NCBI GenBank assembly: GCA_051453625.1
Contig: JBOZIK010000001.1
Span: 153,297,491 to 153,361,490, forward strand
Length of the DNA: 64,000 bases
Direction of reading: 5' to 3'
Source of the DNA: Welwitschia mirabilis
Taxonomy: Eukaryota > Gnetophyta > Gnetopsida > Welwitschiales
Below, piece by piece: positions 46,052-59,415 of the stretch. The first letter of the stretch is position 1. Every line of letters starts with the position of its first letter. A model generated the notes under the pieces. The model saw nothing but the letters and a program-made list of their open reading frames with translations. It did no database searches and was not told the DNA's origin. The position numbers were made by a program, and so were the translations under genes.

Positions 46052-48717
46052 ACATTAAGATAATATGTGGAAGTGAAATAGAGTATAGAAAATTTTAGTA
46101 AAATATAAAATGTAAATAGAAATGAATATAAATTAAAAATAAGTGAAATATTTTTATTGACAATAAAATTTTTAAATTATATGAATTAAATCATAACTAG
46201 ATTTCACAAATTTAATGTGGCAAAGTTTAGTTTATATAAGAGGCATATTATTTCATTATAAGTTATAGGCTAATTGATTAACATAGTTTTATAAATTAGA
46301 ACTTATAGTTTGCTTCATCATAACAGAGCATAATTTTTTGATGAAGAAGAAATACACTAATCATGTTATGTTCTATTGTTTCATGTTTTGTCCAACAAGC
46401 TAGAGAATAAATTAAATGATGCATATTTCTTGGCTTTGTGGATGATGTACTTAGATATACACTTTTAAATATAATTCTTTTAATTCTAAGTTTTTAAATT
46501 AGTATTATGAGTTGAAGGAGGAGAAAAATTAATATCCGAATCTAGAGAAAGTTTTGGAAATTAAGTTAAGCATGAGTAAATAATAATAGATCTTCCACTA
46601 ATGATGATGAAGAGGAGAAGAAACAATGAATAAATACATCTCATTTTGTAAGATATTGCATCATGATTTCCTCATTATTTAGATAGTGTTCTTACTTTTT
46701 TATTATGTTATTCATCCTAATTGTAAATAATTAGAGATAAAGATTAGAGATAAGGGGCAAAAAATAATTTTTTCTTTTGACAGTACCATATGAAATAAAC
46801 TCATGCAAAAATAATGGAATTCCTTAAAATAGAATAAAACATGAGAAGTTATGGCATTACTAAAGGAACGTAAAATGTTTTAAAGTAGATTGATTTTCAA
46901 GTTTAAGAATAAAATTGATGAAGAAAAACATTAAATAGAATCATATTACTAGTAAAAGGATTTGCATAAAATTAAGGTCATAATTTTATAAATATTTTTT
47001 ATACATTTTTGGTAAATACATAATTAGGTTTAAGTTAGCATAGTTAAAAATATTGATTATTTTTTTACATGAGGGTTTAGATGAAAATATTTAAATGCAC
47101 TAGGTATAAAGATATGTAAATTAGTTATACTCTCATTATTTGTTGTTTTAAGAAGATATTTTACTAAATTACAATAGAATCCTAGACAATGTTATAAAAA
47201 CTTTGATTACTTCATGAACAATTAGTCATACAATAGATGTTTATCTAATAATTGAATTTACTTCTTTAGAAATGACTTGTGAAAATTTGTCATATTATTG
47301 TTCATATTGATTATATGTTAATTAAAAAATAATATAATTAAATAAAACATTAAAATAGAGGAATAAATTATTATTTCATAAAGACAGATTTAAAAAAAGA
47401 AAAAAGCGAAACTTTGGAAGTAATAATTGATATGCATAGAAAGCATAAAAAATTATGATTGAGGTAAGTAATTACATTAGCATGATGATTAAGTAATTTT
47501 ATATCAAAAATGTTAAGTAATGAAGCTTATTTAACTTCTCATTTTTAGCTATTTAGGAAAAATCATTTTAACTCATATTAAAAAGCTACAGACGTGAGAA
47601 CAATTGACATACTGTTATGGTATATTCACTTATGTATGATTTTAAATACACTTATTATGATATTTGATTTACAATTCATTGAGTTAGAAAATAAATGTAT
47701 GATTTGGCCAAAATAACTTACTTATTATAAAAATAAATAGTTTCTAGTTGTAATGAAAATGAATTAATTGTGTTTTGGTGATGCAAACTTAACTACTTAT
47801 GATTCATTGAACATAAATTTTATAGCAGATCCAGATGTTAAATATTTCAGCACAAGTTATGCTTTTACTTTATATGGTAATACAGTTAAATTATAACCCT
47901 TCATAACATTATCTATCATGGAAGATGAATATATGACTTTTATAGAAGGATGCATGAGGATGATTTAGTTTTTTGTGTTTACTTAGTATTAAGAAAAGTA
48001 TGATGTATTTTATAATATTCATAGTACACTACACTTACCTATAAATTTCTTTCATAAAATAATAAAACATGTTCCTATAAAGTTATACCTCATTAATAAG
48101 AATAGAAAATGATATCATTGATAGGCATATGATTCACACTGAGAAAATCATTAATGCTACTATAACAAAGATGGTGATAGTTAAGAAGCATCTACCTTAT
48201 ATATGAATGCTTGTAATTATTTAACATGAGTAATAAATGTCTAAAGTAATATGTTACTTATTTTCTTAGAGATTGACTATATTTTTTCATCACTAAAAAG
48301 AATCTTTTTAGTAGAAAATTAGTTGATATAAAATGTTTTCTACATTTTTATATCTTAATTGATTTTATTAAAACATTGTTAAAAACTTTATAACATCAAA
48401 GTTTCTTTTAAGTTCTTTTATTATGACTTAAGATTAGGCTTATGTAAACATTAATTTTAATCATAGTAAAAAACTATATAATGAAATTTTTGAATAGAGG
48501 AAATAAATTCCAATCAAGATAGATGTAATACAAGTCTGAGCTTGGTTATTGCCAAAGATTTTCTTATGTAAAAGCTATTTTTATATCTGTAATAGTTTGC
48601 CAATGTTCTTAAAAATGGATAATGTTTTTGATCTATTGAATAATTATGAAGTATTTATAATATTCTAGAGAATTGAGGATATAAATGATCTAAATGATGT
48701 TAAATTATTACATAATT
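46052..48717. other. No gene recognised
   Basis: About 2.7 kb of AT-rich sequence with short, meaningless frames on both strands. The left part should hold the 5' LTR of copia E, but no repeat partner was found. Confidence 0.4.
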
Positions 48718-48731
48718 CCCCCCTCTTAAAG
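48718..48731 (-). other. Polypurine-tract-like site
   Basis: The minus strand reads taagaggggggaatta. Its flanks resemble those of the site at 41825 (attaaat...ttaatta...cccccct). It may mark the end of another LTR element whose body lies to the right. Confidence 0.4.
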
Positions 48732-48923
48732 TTTATACTTTTATTACTTCTATCATGTTAAATTTTTATTGAGAATGACTTGACATTAATGTGTAGCATG
48801 ATGAATATAGCAACATCTCTAATGCATGGATTAATGTACACTATAGACTGTAAGAAACTATAAAAGGTAGAATATTCAAAAGTAATATAAAATTTTCTTT
48901 AAGTATTTACAATCTTAATCTTA

Positions 48924-49128
48924 NNNNNNNNNNNNNNNNNNNNNNNNNNNNNNNNNNNNNNNNNNNNNNNNNNNNNNNNNNNNNNNNNNNNNNNNNNNNN
49001 NNNNNNNNNNNNNNNNNNNNNNNNNNNNNNNNNNNNNNNNNNNNNNNNNNNNNNNNNNNNNNNNNNNNNNNNNNNNNNNNNNNNNNNNNNNNNNNNNNNN
49101 NNNNNNNNNNNNNNNNNNNNNNNNNNNN

Positions 49129-49197
<69 letters not shown>
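48924..49197. repeat. (AG)n microsatellite next to a 205-N gap
   Basis: N at 48924-49128, then an uninterrupted AG run at 49129-49197. The gap probably results from failure to assemble through the repeat. Confidence 0.9.
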
Positions 49198-49200
<3 letters not shown>

Positions 49201-50059
49201 ATATCACTATTATATCCACTTAAAACCATATGTAAGTTGTAGAAGGTCACATTTAGTTTAAAATAATATTTAAAGTATGACATAAGTATATGAGATAGTT
49301 TTTCATATGCATATGATTTGAGTTACTTTCTTTTAATGCAAACCTATTTATAAAAACTAAAAATAATATTATAAAATTGCTAAGTTATCTTTTATGTTGA
49401 GAATATTCTATTAATTAGTTGTAGTGTGTCATGTGTAAAAGAGTTTTAAAATAGCTTAATAATAAATTTGAATTATTTAATATTAGTTTGACACATTAGT
49501 TACTATAAATGAAATCAAATTACATGATTGATTAATTAGATTGTATGTAAAAAAATCCAAGTTTATAAAGGTATTTCTCATATGTACTTTCTAGAAACTA
49601 TTTTAGAAATTAAGATGCCATGTGATCCATATTTGGAGCCTTACTAATTACAACATAAAAAGATGTACATTAAAAACTATCATCAATGAGTAAGAAAGAA
49701 ATATGATTTGTTTGATATAAATTATGTATTTAATAGTAAAGTAATATGTCATGTTTAAACTTACATAAACTAAGAAAAAACTTATTTGTCTCTTGTGGTG
49801 TGTATCAGAAATATTTACAACCTATGCTTAGTACATGACACACACTAGTATAGGGGTAAATAATTAAATATATCATATCCATATTGGAGTACTCAAACAC
49901 ATTTAAAAGTTAAGCCATTTGAAAAAATAAAAGCATAAAAATATTTTTGTATTTTCTATTTAAGAATTGAAATGATCAATGTAAATGATGAGATGAATGA
50001 TATGGAAGTGGAAATGCAATATAATGAAAATAAAAAATCCTAAATGTAATTAAATAACA
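49198..50059. other. No gene recognised
   Basis: AT-rich, short frames only, no repeat structure noticed. Confidence 0.5.
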
Positions 50060-51000
50060 TTTTTACCAACTTGTTCTCATCCAAGTTGACCCTCATACTC
50101 TATATCAATATCATATATAATCTACCAAAAGTATTAAATTGACACTAACATAATGTATAAGGAAGAGAAAGAGATATATTATTTGAGAAAGAAGCACACT
50201 TTATTAATTCTAATAAAATGTATCTTCATGCATCCACTTACAAAATACATTTTATTAAATTTAACAAAGTACACTTCAATTCATTAACTTACAAATGCTA
50301 ACTTCCTAATGAAGCAGACATAGCCCAATACCAAGGTGATTATTCTCATAAGTAGATGGATCTCCTTCCCAAATTACTCCTTATGTCATGAGCACTTTGA
50401 TGCCAAAAGAAACGTGAAAAAATAAAAGGCCTAAGGGGGTATTTATAAGTCTTGGAATGGGTGGTAGGTGAGATAAGGTTGGATGATACTTGAGCACAAA
50501 TTCCTCATCATCTTTTTCCTTAGGATGTATTATCATCTTTTTCCTTAAGATACTTCATTGTCTATTTTCTCAAGATGTTTTATCATCTTTTCATTAAGAT
50601 ACTTTATCATCTTTTCCCTTAAGATTATTTATTATCTTTTTTTTTTATTTAGATGATCATGTGGTTATCCTTGAAATCATTTATATCTATTCACTGATGC
50701 TCTTCTATGATAGCATTTTCTCCTTAGTTTGTCTTGGACAGTAATGTGGATGACTTCTTAAAAAGCTCTAAAAGTCCTCCATTTTAATTGTAAATTCTAC
50801 CTAATCCTTATCTTTTAATCTTAACATCACAAATTGGTTACTTTGACCATTAAAACCATCAAAAGTACCTAAAATACACTTTAAAACACCATCTAATATG
50901 ACCAATTTGGCTATATAACATATCTTTCTATTGAGCATTTGTTAGTCCCTGATAAATAAAGTAAGAAAGAGTAGAGGCAAGCCAAATTAAAAAAGGGATA
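50060..51000. repeat. Dispersed repeat related to LTR G
   Basis: Shares an ordered series of short blocks with 62560-63600: aagttgaccct versus gattgaccct, catagccc(a)aataccaa versus catagcctaacaccaa, gggggtatttataa versus gaggtatttattac, and aatttggctatataacat versus aatttgacaatgtaacat. It is probably another, older LTR of the same family. Confidence 0.5.
50503..50650. repeat. Degenerate minisatellite, about 5 units
   Basis: Units of about 25-30 bp with the core tatcatctttttccttaaga are repeated head to tail with variation, ending in a T-run. The related LTR at 62258-63849 does not show it clearly, so the array may be specific to this copy. Confidence 0.7.
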
Positions 51001-52359
51001 AACCATATAACTTAAATATAAAAGATAATTACATTATGAAACATACAATGCATATTATTCCAGCATATCAATTAGATATTCCATTTAAACATATAAAAAA
51101 ATGCATTAAATTTAGAGCTATGATTTGAATCTTAAAAAACATAGTTTCACATTTCGCAAGAAAAGGTCATTCTCATTAGACTCAATCTTTTCAAGCTTCC
51201 ACATAATAAAATAAATTTAAAGTGTAGAGATGATGATATATAGAAGATATATAACAAGTGAGATTTATAACTATAGATTTGATATGTATTTTGTGATCTG
51301 CTATAGAATACATGAAATAATTTAACATAAAGAAAACACATGTGCATTAAATAATCATAATTTTATCCATATAATATTACTTGAGACTTCAAAAATATCC
51401 TACAAAAAGTTAAAATTTTGGCTAAAAACTTAAAAATATATTCCTGTCCTTTATAAACTAAACCAAATCTTAAATTAACATAAACAACAAGCAAGGGAAG
51501 GAAACAGAGCTCAGAAAAATGACAAAAAGACATGAAAAATATAGCATAATTACTTATGTAATCTATCTTAAGGCCTTAAACTAGACTTTTATTTTATTCC
51601 TTGATAAAAGCTCTACTCCTTTAAAATTTTTATTATCTTTAATTTGACTCATTATCCACCTCTGTCATCAACATGAGTAGGTTAATGACCTCTTTTAAAA
51701 CTTAGTAAATAGCTTGAATGACTTAAAACGTTTGTAAGGGTAATAAGAAGATTCCAAAAATACAATTAAGAAAATAAGATAACCAAGAAAAAGTGAAAAC
51801 CAAGTAGGAAAAAAACAGCTTAAAATAAAAAAAAGAAAAATAGGAAAATGGAGGTCATACTTGATGATTTGAAAAATGGAATGGAGATGAAAGTAATGGA
51901 AAATGGTGAAAGTAATGGTATGGTTAAGTAAATGTTAATGATTTTAAAGAATTAAGATAATAACTAACTAAAAAGGATGTATGTCCTATATAACATGGAA
52001 GTAAAATGAAAAATTGATTTTAAAATTTCTAATTAAAAATACTAAGAAAAAAGTAAAAAATGGACAAAAGGGACCATGAGAAAGATTAGCCACTATGTCA
52101 TAGTTGAAAACCTAGCCAGATCCATTACTATATGTCATTAAACTTATCAATGTAAAAGATGAATGATTCAATGCTAAATAATATAGGGTGTCACATGATA
52201 AGGGTAGTGATCATGACAACATCTAATAATTACTCTCTAAAATTATCAATGTAATTTTAAAATCATAATTTAATTTAATCATTAGATATAATAGGAAATG
52301 ATACCTTATTAGTTTACTATCCAATAACTAGTGTTCTCTAAATGCTCTCAGTGTCATTA
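51001..52359. other. No gene recognised
   Basis: AT-rich spacer between the dispersed repeat and the left LTR of element F. The minus-strand text near 51640-51700 contains MTEVDNESN-like residues, but nothing that can be assigned. Confidence 0.4.
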
Positions 52360-53368
52360 TGTAACACTTATATTTCTAACCAAGAATTTATGAACATTAC
52401 TTAATTACCAAAATTCTAAGTCCTTAACCTTTCCCTCTGACATGTGTATTAATTATAAATTAACTATGTTTTAAAAGAAAATTTAACTCTATAACATCTT
52501 CCTAAAATAAATTGCACATGACCCATGCTCCTTAAGTAATTATAACTTCTAATGTGGCCCTCTCCTCCATGATATATTAAATGTGCCATCTTTTTATAAC
52601 ATAAAAAATAACTTATTATAAGAGATGATAGAATAATGATTAATTTAAAATAATTTTATAATAATTATATTGAAATAAAATAATTTCTTAAATTCAACAA
52701 TTATTCTAAAAAGTTATATTGAAGATTCTACAATTTAAATATAAAAGTTTTTAATAAGAAAAACTAAAATTTATCACATTGGCAATGAAAATATAGATAT
52801 TTTTAATAAGAAAATTAGAGTTTGACACATTTACTATTAGAATTTTAAGAAGTATAATGAAAAAAAAAATTTCATGATTTAGTTTGAAAAGTATTCTCAA
52901 GATCACAATAATTACATCACTAAAATTTTAAAAGTCATAAAAGAACTACAAGTTTCATTCCAAGATAAAGTTTTCCACACAAACTGAAATGATAATTTTC
53001 ATTTCTCTATGCCCTCATCAGCATTTAAGCTCTAATTTTACCACTTATTTACCCAAGAAATATGAAGTGAGAACCATGAGAATTTCACATCTCCTAGTAT
53101 GATCCAGGCAAGGTAAGGTAAAAATTAAAAGATTACAAGTCTCAAGATTGATAAAGTAAGAATTAAGAAATTCCAAGTCTCAAGATAGATAATATAAGAA
53201 TCAAAAATTTCAATGACAATCTTATGAAAATGAGATAAGNNNNNNNNNNNNNNNNNNNNNNNNNNNNNNNNNNNNNNNNNNNNNNNNNNNNNNNNNNNNN
53301 NNNNNNNNNNNNNNNNNNNNNNNNNNNNNNNNNNNNNNNATAACTAGTTTTTAAATAAATTTTTCAAC

Positions 53369-53370
<2 letters not shown>

Positions 53371-53406
<36 letters not shown>
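53371..53406. repeat. (TA)n(CA)n compound microsatellite
   Basis: A TA run passes directly into a CA run. The equivalent position in the other LTR has a long CA run (61485-61554). Confidence 0.9.
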
Positions 53407-53407
<1 letters not shown>

Positions 53408-53412
53408 ATTTT

Positions 53413-53625
53413 CACCCCTATGTCATTTAGCTATCTATGGGCTTCACTGCCTTATTTGGTGATCTATGGATCTCTCATAATATTTCATATATTCTCTTAC
53501 TTCACTACCTCATTCAGCAATCTATGATTCAATCAATTAATCAATCAATTCCATTGCCTTATTTAGTGATCTGTGGATTCTTACATTCCATTTCCTCATT
53601 TGGCGATTTATGGAATACTCATTTT
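53413..53625. repeat. LTR minisatellite, about 5 units
   Basis: Same core as in element A (cctcatttggcgatttatgg). Units here are longer and more irregular, with an extra tcaatcaatt stutter at about 53532-53550. Confidence 0.75.
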
Positions 53626-54573
53626 CATAAGATTATAACATTCCAAGATATCAAAGGAAGCATGAGTAACATATATTCACAAAACATAGATCCTTAACAA
53701 GAATAACTTGGATTTAATTTCATAAATTTTTTTCAAGGAAAAAAAGTAGAAATTAGGATTGATAAATAAGAATGCAATTTATCAAATACCAACATTAGAA
53801 ATATCTAGAAACAATATGATATTTGTAAGAAAATGAATTAAAAAATGCATATAAAGATGCATACAAGAATATAACCAATCAAGGATGCAAAAATTAAATG
53901 GAAACGATACCATATAATGTCTAAAGACTTGAAGGCTTGTTTAGGATTCCAAATTTCTAAGGCTTCTAAGATCCAAGTTTGAGGTTGCCAAGATTTGATA
54001 ATAAAAATCTTTCTTAAAATATGAAAATATGAGTAGGATAAGGTCCAATTTACAACAAGAGGATGTAGGATATGAAGAGACACCATCGTAAGAGAGAGTG
54101 GTGAAGGTGGTGGAAGTGGTATGGTAAAATTGATGTAAGTAGTGGAGGTGGTGGAAGTTTCATAATGTCTCATCATTAATTGCTTGCCATTGGGTGTTTA
54201 ATATATCAAATAATATTATTTTTATTAAAATAAAGAATTTAAAAGGACCATTTAAATAATAATATTTTTCCATGTAAAATTAAAGAAGGTGCAATAATTT
54301 CATGAGGGAAATAATATTAATGCAATCCATTAATTTATCCACTATCAAAATCACTAACTATACCACTAATTTTACCATTCAAGATCATAATTACTAAGGA
54401 TTACAATAATAAAATAATATTATAGTTAATACAACATGAATAAACTTTTAAGAACAAAATTTTCTAGAATATAAATATAATAACTACATTAGCTTATAGA
54501 TTCTATAGTAATAAAATTATTTTAATTTAGTTTTTAAGCTAATATTTTGAACTTTGAAAGTGTGGATGTAATA

Positions 54574-55300
54574 TTTCTCCATGGCTATTTTATGTCTTTA
54601 TATTTTTAAGTAGCTTCTCTTCTATCTCTCCCAAATCCTTATACTTCATTAAGTTAAATCTATATTCCTTTGACTATAGCTTTCTCTTAAATTAAAATTT
54701 AATTTTTTTAAACTTTAAGTATTTAGTTTAGTTGAATATCCACTTCTTAACTCTATAACTATGGATATCAAATTTCTATCATTGGAATTTAATGCAAATT
54801 CCATCTCTAAAGAACTCCAAAATGGCTTGCTATAAGAAATAACTTCAAATCTACCTTGAATGCCATATAAATTATTGAATAAATTGGAATGTATAAAATC
54901 TTGTTAATAAGTGATATTGATCATTATAATAAGTACTATATTGATCATCTCTTATGTCTAAAATGATAAAGCCTCTGTAAATTTTCTATATCATTCTCTT
55001 GTTGTTAATTGTATTTTCTCATTTGGTTGTAATAGAGGATGGTTCTCTCATGGATATATGGCTTCCATTGTGAATACATTATTTATACTTCTATCAAGGT
55101 TGTCTCACATCTATGTTTTGATAACTCAAGACAAACCTTCTTTTATCTCTTCATTAGTTTGTTAATTAGTTAAGGCCTTAGGTATATAAATTGTTTAATT
55201 AATGATAAGTAAATCAAATATTTAAAAAGGTATAATAAGTAAAAAAATGATTTATTGTCTAAAATTAGACCCAAGAGGTAATAAGATCTTAATGACATAA
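54574..55300. other. No gene recognised
   Basis: Begins with the purine tract of F (minus strand). Otherwise AT-rich with no assignable frame. Confidence 0.4.
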
Positions 55301-55900
55301 CTACTTCTAAAAGATATTTAAACAAAAACCCAATATACATTTTACATGCTTAATGATGAAAAAGTTTACCTGCTTCATCCTAAAGGTTTTTTGGATCAAC
55401 AAGCCCAAATCTTACGTGTAAGTTAAATAAGAGTTTGTGTGGCCTCAAGAAACCTTTAAGATAAAGGTACATAGAGTTCATTTATAAAGGAATAATAACA
55501 CAACAGGAGAAAATTTGATCATTTTCAATCCAAGTTATAGGTTAATTTTACATTCCTTTGTTGCATATTGATAATATGGTTATTGCTTAAAATGACATTA
55601 AGTAGTTGAAGTAAAAAATGGGTAATCATTTTCAAGTGAAGCATTATGACCAATAAAGCATATATGTGGCATGGAGATAGGAAGAACAAGACCTTTCATT
55701 AAGAGAAGAAAAGTATATTACAAAAGTATTTGGTAGGTTGAAATGAGTTATGCTAATGTTGATAGCATATCTTTGGCTATACATTTTAAATTAGGCATGA
55801 AGGACAGTTTCAAGAGCTTTGGAAGAACAAAAGAGGATGACAAGAGTATCATATAGAATCTTTAATATACCCACTTATTCATACAAGACTTAACAAAGTT
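55300..55900 (+). pseudogene. Ty1/copia reverse transcriptase relic, plus strand
   Basis: Plus-strand fragments in the normal copia order: DEKVYLLHPKGFLDQQ (about 55345-55400), PNLTCKLNKSLCGLKKPLR, DNMVIA-NDIK (place of the YVDDMLIAG site), EEQDLSLREEKYITKVFGRL (about 55680-55740), YANVDSISLAIHFKLGMKDS (about 55745-55810) and EEQKRMTRVSYRI. Several frames are needed. It lies inside element F in opposite orientation, so it is presumably a separate older or nested insertion. No LTRs assigned. Confidence 0.78.
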
Positions 55901-56836
55901 TATAATTATTTCATTTAAATGATCTTGAAATAAAACTTCTGGATTCATGCACACATAAGAAAAAAAACGTTTGATAAATGTCAAACTAATTTAAGCATTA
56001 CATCTTATTAAATATGTTTTTCAACTTCATCCAAAGGATAGTTTGATGTGCTTCATTTATTGAGGATGCTAAAATATAATTGCTTAAACAAGGTTAAACA
56101 AAAAACATGACTTTTACTTTTACTCTTAATCAAATACCACCACCCATATTAGTGGTTTTCATCATTAGTAATTGTTTTATGTAATTCTTCTCGATCAACA
56201 TATTCTTCATCATTGTACTCTAGATATGCTAGTTTTAGTGCATGAGCCTATTTCTTGTCTTTAATGTCTCTATTCTCGTAGATTGAAAACTTCATAAAAT
56301 AGTATAGATACATAAGTTATTATCATAGACATAACTAAAAGAAACAATAAGGTAGAGCAACAACAAATAAAAGGCACAAATTAACATGGTGTAGGCCTTT
56401 TTTATCTATAACCACAACAATGCAAAGCTCCTAAATTAATCAAAGAAAATAAAATAAGAAATCAAATTACATTTACACACATACATACCGTACCTCCTTC
56501 CTTAAGTACAGGCATATTTTTTTACATAATTACATTATAGTTGGACATCCTAATACGAGAGATAAAATGCTAAAGTACACTAGCATTCTATTAATTTCAA
56601 TAGCTTACATATAGACATTATTAGAATAGAATTTAATTTGTAATTGTCCTCTTTGTTTCTTTGTGTAACTACCTTAATTATTTTATATTTGAGTCCCATG
56701 TGTTTTCTTACTTATTTAATTATAAAGGGGGAATTATATTTGATTAAGAGAGAAATGTAGGATTANNNNNNNNNNTTATTTTATTCATCTTAAGTATTGA
56801 CGGTTGGCTATGGAGGATAGTCTATAGTCTAGCCAA
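55901..56836. other. No gene recognised
   Basis: AT-rich sequence; 10-N gap at 56766-56775. The continuation of the copia relic was not seen. Confidence 0.4.
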
Positions 56837-57241
56837 CTATGCTACTACCAAGATGGATCTTAAAATGACAAGTGAAAAAGTTGTGTCACTCCAACATAGA
56901 TGGCAATTGTTTTTTCTTACTCCAACATGGCATTTAAATGTTAATAGTGTAATGTATGTATAATCATCAAGGAGGAAAGCATTAAAAAGGTACTTCAAAT
57001 GTTTGTAGAGAGGTGTTATGGAGTAGTCAATTTGTAGTCCACTATTATAGAAGATTACAACCTTTTTTTTAAATTTATTACTTATTAGAATACAAGAAAA
57101 CCCAAATATACAAATAAATTCAAAAACTAATTGTATGATGATGTCATGTAATCTAGGATCATGCTTGAGTGCATCCAAGTCTACATAAGTAAAGACAAGG
57201 TATTTCCAAATAATTATAGTTTTAGTGATTTTCAAAATCAA
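56837..57241 (-). CDS. Hypothetical open frame, 134 codons
   Basis: One of the two longest gap-free open frames of the window. It starts MILKITKTIIIWKYLVF and contains ALKHDPRLHDIIIQLVFEF, YNSGLQIDYSITPLYKHLKY and a Cys-containing end (HVGVRKNNCHLCW). I do not recognise it. The composition (rich in I, L, K, N, F) is what an AT-rich random frame gives, yet the order of charged and hydrophobic residues looks more protein-like than most frames here. It lies inside element F and could be a retroelement relic or chance. Confidence 0.2.
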   Translation of the reverse strand: MILKITKTIIIWKYLVFTYVDLDALKHDPRLHDIIIQLVFEFICIFGFSCILISNKFKKKVVIFYNSGLQIDYSITPLYKHLKYLFNAFLLDDYTYITLLTFKCHVGVRKNNCHLCWSDTTFSLVILRSILVVA

Positions 57242-59415
57242 GAAAGGAGGGTAATGGAAATATGAATGAGGATCTAATAAACTAATACTTTAAGAAAAAG
57301 ATGGGCTTATCTAATACCTGGTATACTATGTAGTAATAAAAACTTAAGATGGGACTAAATCAATCTCAAACTTTACCTTTCAATAATGTTTAGTCTTGAT
57401 AGGTGGAAAGCCCATTTTAGATAATTCTCTCACTGATATATAATTATAGAATAAAGAATCTAGAATTCTTATGAACATATGTGATAATTTTGATAATTTC
57501 TGGAGTAATCAAGTATCTAATTTTTTTCTAGTAGAGGTATTTTCTATGCTCCCATGATTCTAAGAAGTATGAACCAAATATCCTTTGCTAATGAAGGCTT
57601 ACAAGTATTTTAATTGATTTCATCCATTTTAACTTTAGTCACTCCTCTAAAATTTATGAGAATATAAGAATAGTGTATAATAGATTAAGGAAAATATCAA
57701 TGTTGATGATAGCATCTTGAAAAAAACTAAAAAGAGTTGTTTACCATATGTATTCATTCAAATTAAAAACTAAATTCTATAAAACAATTTACCATTTTAG
57801 CAATAATGCTTTACATTTAGTCCTCTAATCATATTCTTAACCACTAATTAAAAACTAATTCCATTTTGAAATCCTTAATTTAATATTCAAGTGAAACATT
57901 TTTAAGATACGAAACAATATAGATCTCTTAAAAGAACTTATAGAAACATATTATGAATCTTCTATAATATTTGAAACAAAAATAACTCAAATATAATAGT
58001 AATATAGTTTATAAAATTTTTTAATGTTGGAATACAAGCATTGTCAAGGAAGTGAGGGTTTTATCTTTATGAAGGCTGGATATTTACATAGAGATTTACA
58101 TAAGTTATTATCACATCCTAAGAAAAGGTCTTTATAGCCTAACATTTTAGATTTTCTCCCAATGTGCTATGTGTTTAGAAAAAAACGTCTACATGTTTTG
58201 ACATTTTAAGGACATTGAATTTGTAGATTATCAGTTAGATATTAAAATAGAGATTCATATAAAAAGGACCTTCCATTAATAACATAGTAGATTAGTTACA
58301 TTATCCAGACCTTTCAAGTCTAAGAAATCACATAGATAAACCCTCAACTTTAAAGGTTAAAAAAACATCACTAAAACTAGAAAGATGATACTTGGTTATG
58401 GTTGTAAGTTGAACACCCCCCGAAATTAGTTCAAAGCATTGATAAAATTAGACCTAGTTTAGTATAGTAATCAAACTCACAAAATCACAAGAATTTTGAT
58501 AGCAATAAGATAAAAACATTAATTGATAATGCAAGACTTTAGAAATAAAATCAAAAAGGGAAAATTAAGTTACCATTCATAAGAATGAATTTGGATCATC
58601 AATATTACTTAGAGAATATGCTATTCTCATAGAGAGATTTTGCTTTAAGAATAAAAAAGGGTCATAAATTAAAAATAGTAGATATTTTTAGGGAAAAGGG
58701 GTAGAAAGATGAAGCCTTCCTAAAAATATTAAATGATTTAGATTCATACAGTTGTCTAATAGAAAACATTTTAACAGTGGAGACCCAAATTTCATCATCA
58801 TTTATCAATGCAAACCTACTAGTGATAAGAGAGAATAAGTTTAATGAATCATTATAGTAAGAATTTTTAGTCCTTCAAAAATAATTGAATGTTAGCCTAC
58901 ATGAAGAAGAAACGAATGCACCAACATGTTTAACAGAAGAGGGAAGGGAAAATTCACTAAGAGGAGGGTTGCTATAACACTACACAAGAGAAGACAACCC
59001 ATTAGAAAAGGGAGGCCTATGCAAAAGGAGAAAGGAGATGTTATGAATAATGTTGTGTTAAAAAAGAGAATTTTATTATGTGAAGATGCCATCTGGTCAG
59101 TTGTTATTGGAAAATATGAATCTTTCATGCCCAAGTTCTTTATAATAGATATAACAAATTTTATATTCTTAGAAAATACATCCATTTATTTTGTACTTTA
59201 TCTTAAAGAAATTTGGACTTCTTTAGAAGAGATGGATATTTTGTTTTATAAATGGCATATCTGGAAATAAGAGAAAGGATATCAACTCATAAGATAGTCT
59301 ATGAATCTGTAGACTCAAGATTTGTCTTGATATCATCTATAATTTTGAAGGCCTTAAGGCTTAGCCTCAATGCACTTGTGAAGAAGCAACGAGAAGAACG
59401 AATGCATCATAATCA
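57242..59415. other. No assignable gene; possible LTR edge at 58420
   Basis: A minus-strand purine tract (atttcgggggg, about 58421-58431) is followed on that strand by tgttcaac, which could be the edge of a 3' LTR ending at 58420. Two overlapping frames on opposite strands (58892-59185 and 58926-59270) give unconvincing proteins and are not called. Confidence 0.35.

Larger units (their letters stand above)
52360..54573 (-). repeat. 3' LTR of element F
   Basis: Starts tgtaacacttatatttc and ends gtggatgtaata, mirroring the A-family termini. Contains a 100-N gap (53240-53339), a TA/CA microsatellite (53371-53406) and about five minisatellite units (53413-53625). Confidence 0.72.

Noticed and set aside
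48899-49283. Frames with repeated Leu-Ser
   Set aside because: Translation of the AG dinucleotide run next to the 205-N gap.
53838-54176. Minus-strand frame of 112 codons
   Set aside because: Lies wholly inside the LTR of element F and is not shared by the other LTR copies.
58892-59185. Minus-strand hydrophobic frame that could suggest a membrane or envelope-like protein
   Set aside because: The hydrophobic stretch comes from an A-rich plus strand read in reverse; no start context, no partner motifs, no relation to the neighbouring relic.
58926-59270. Plus-strand frame of 114 codons with a basic start
   Set aside because: Overlaps an equally long frame on the other strand, not recognised, and no coding signature beyond length.
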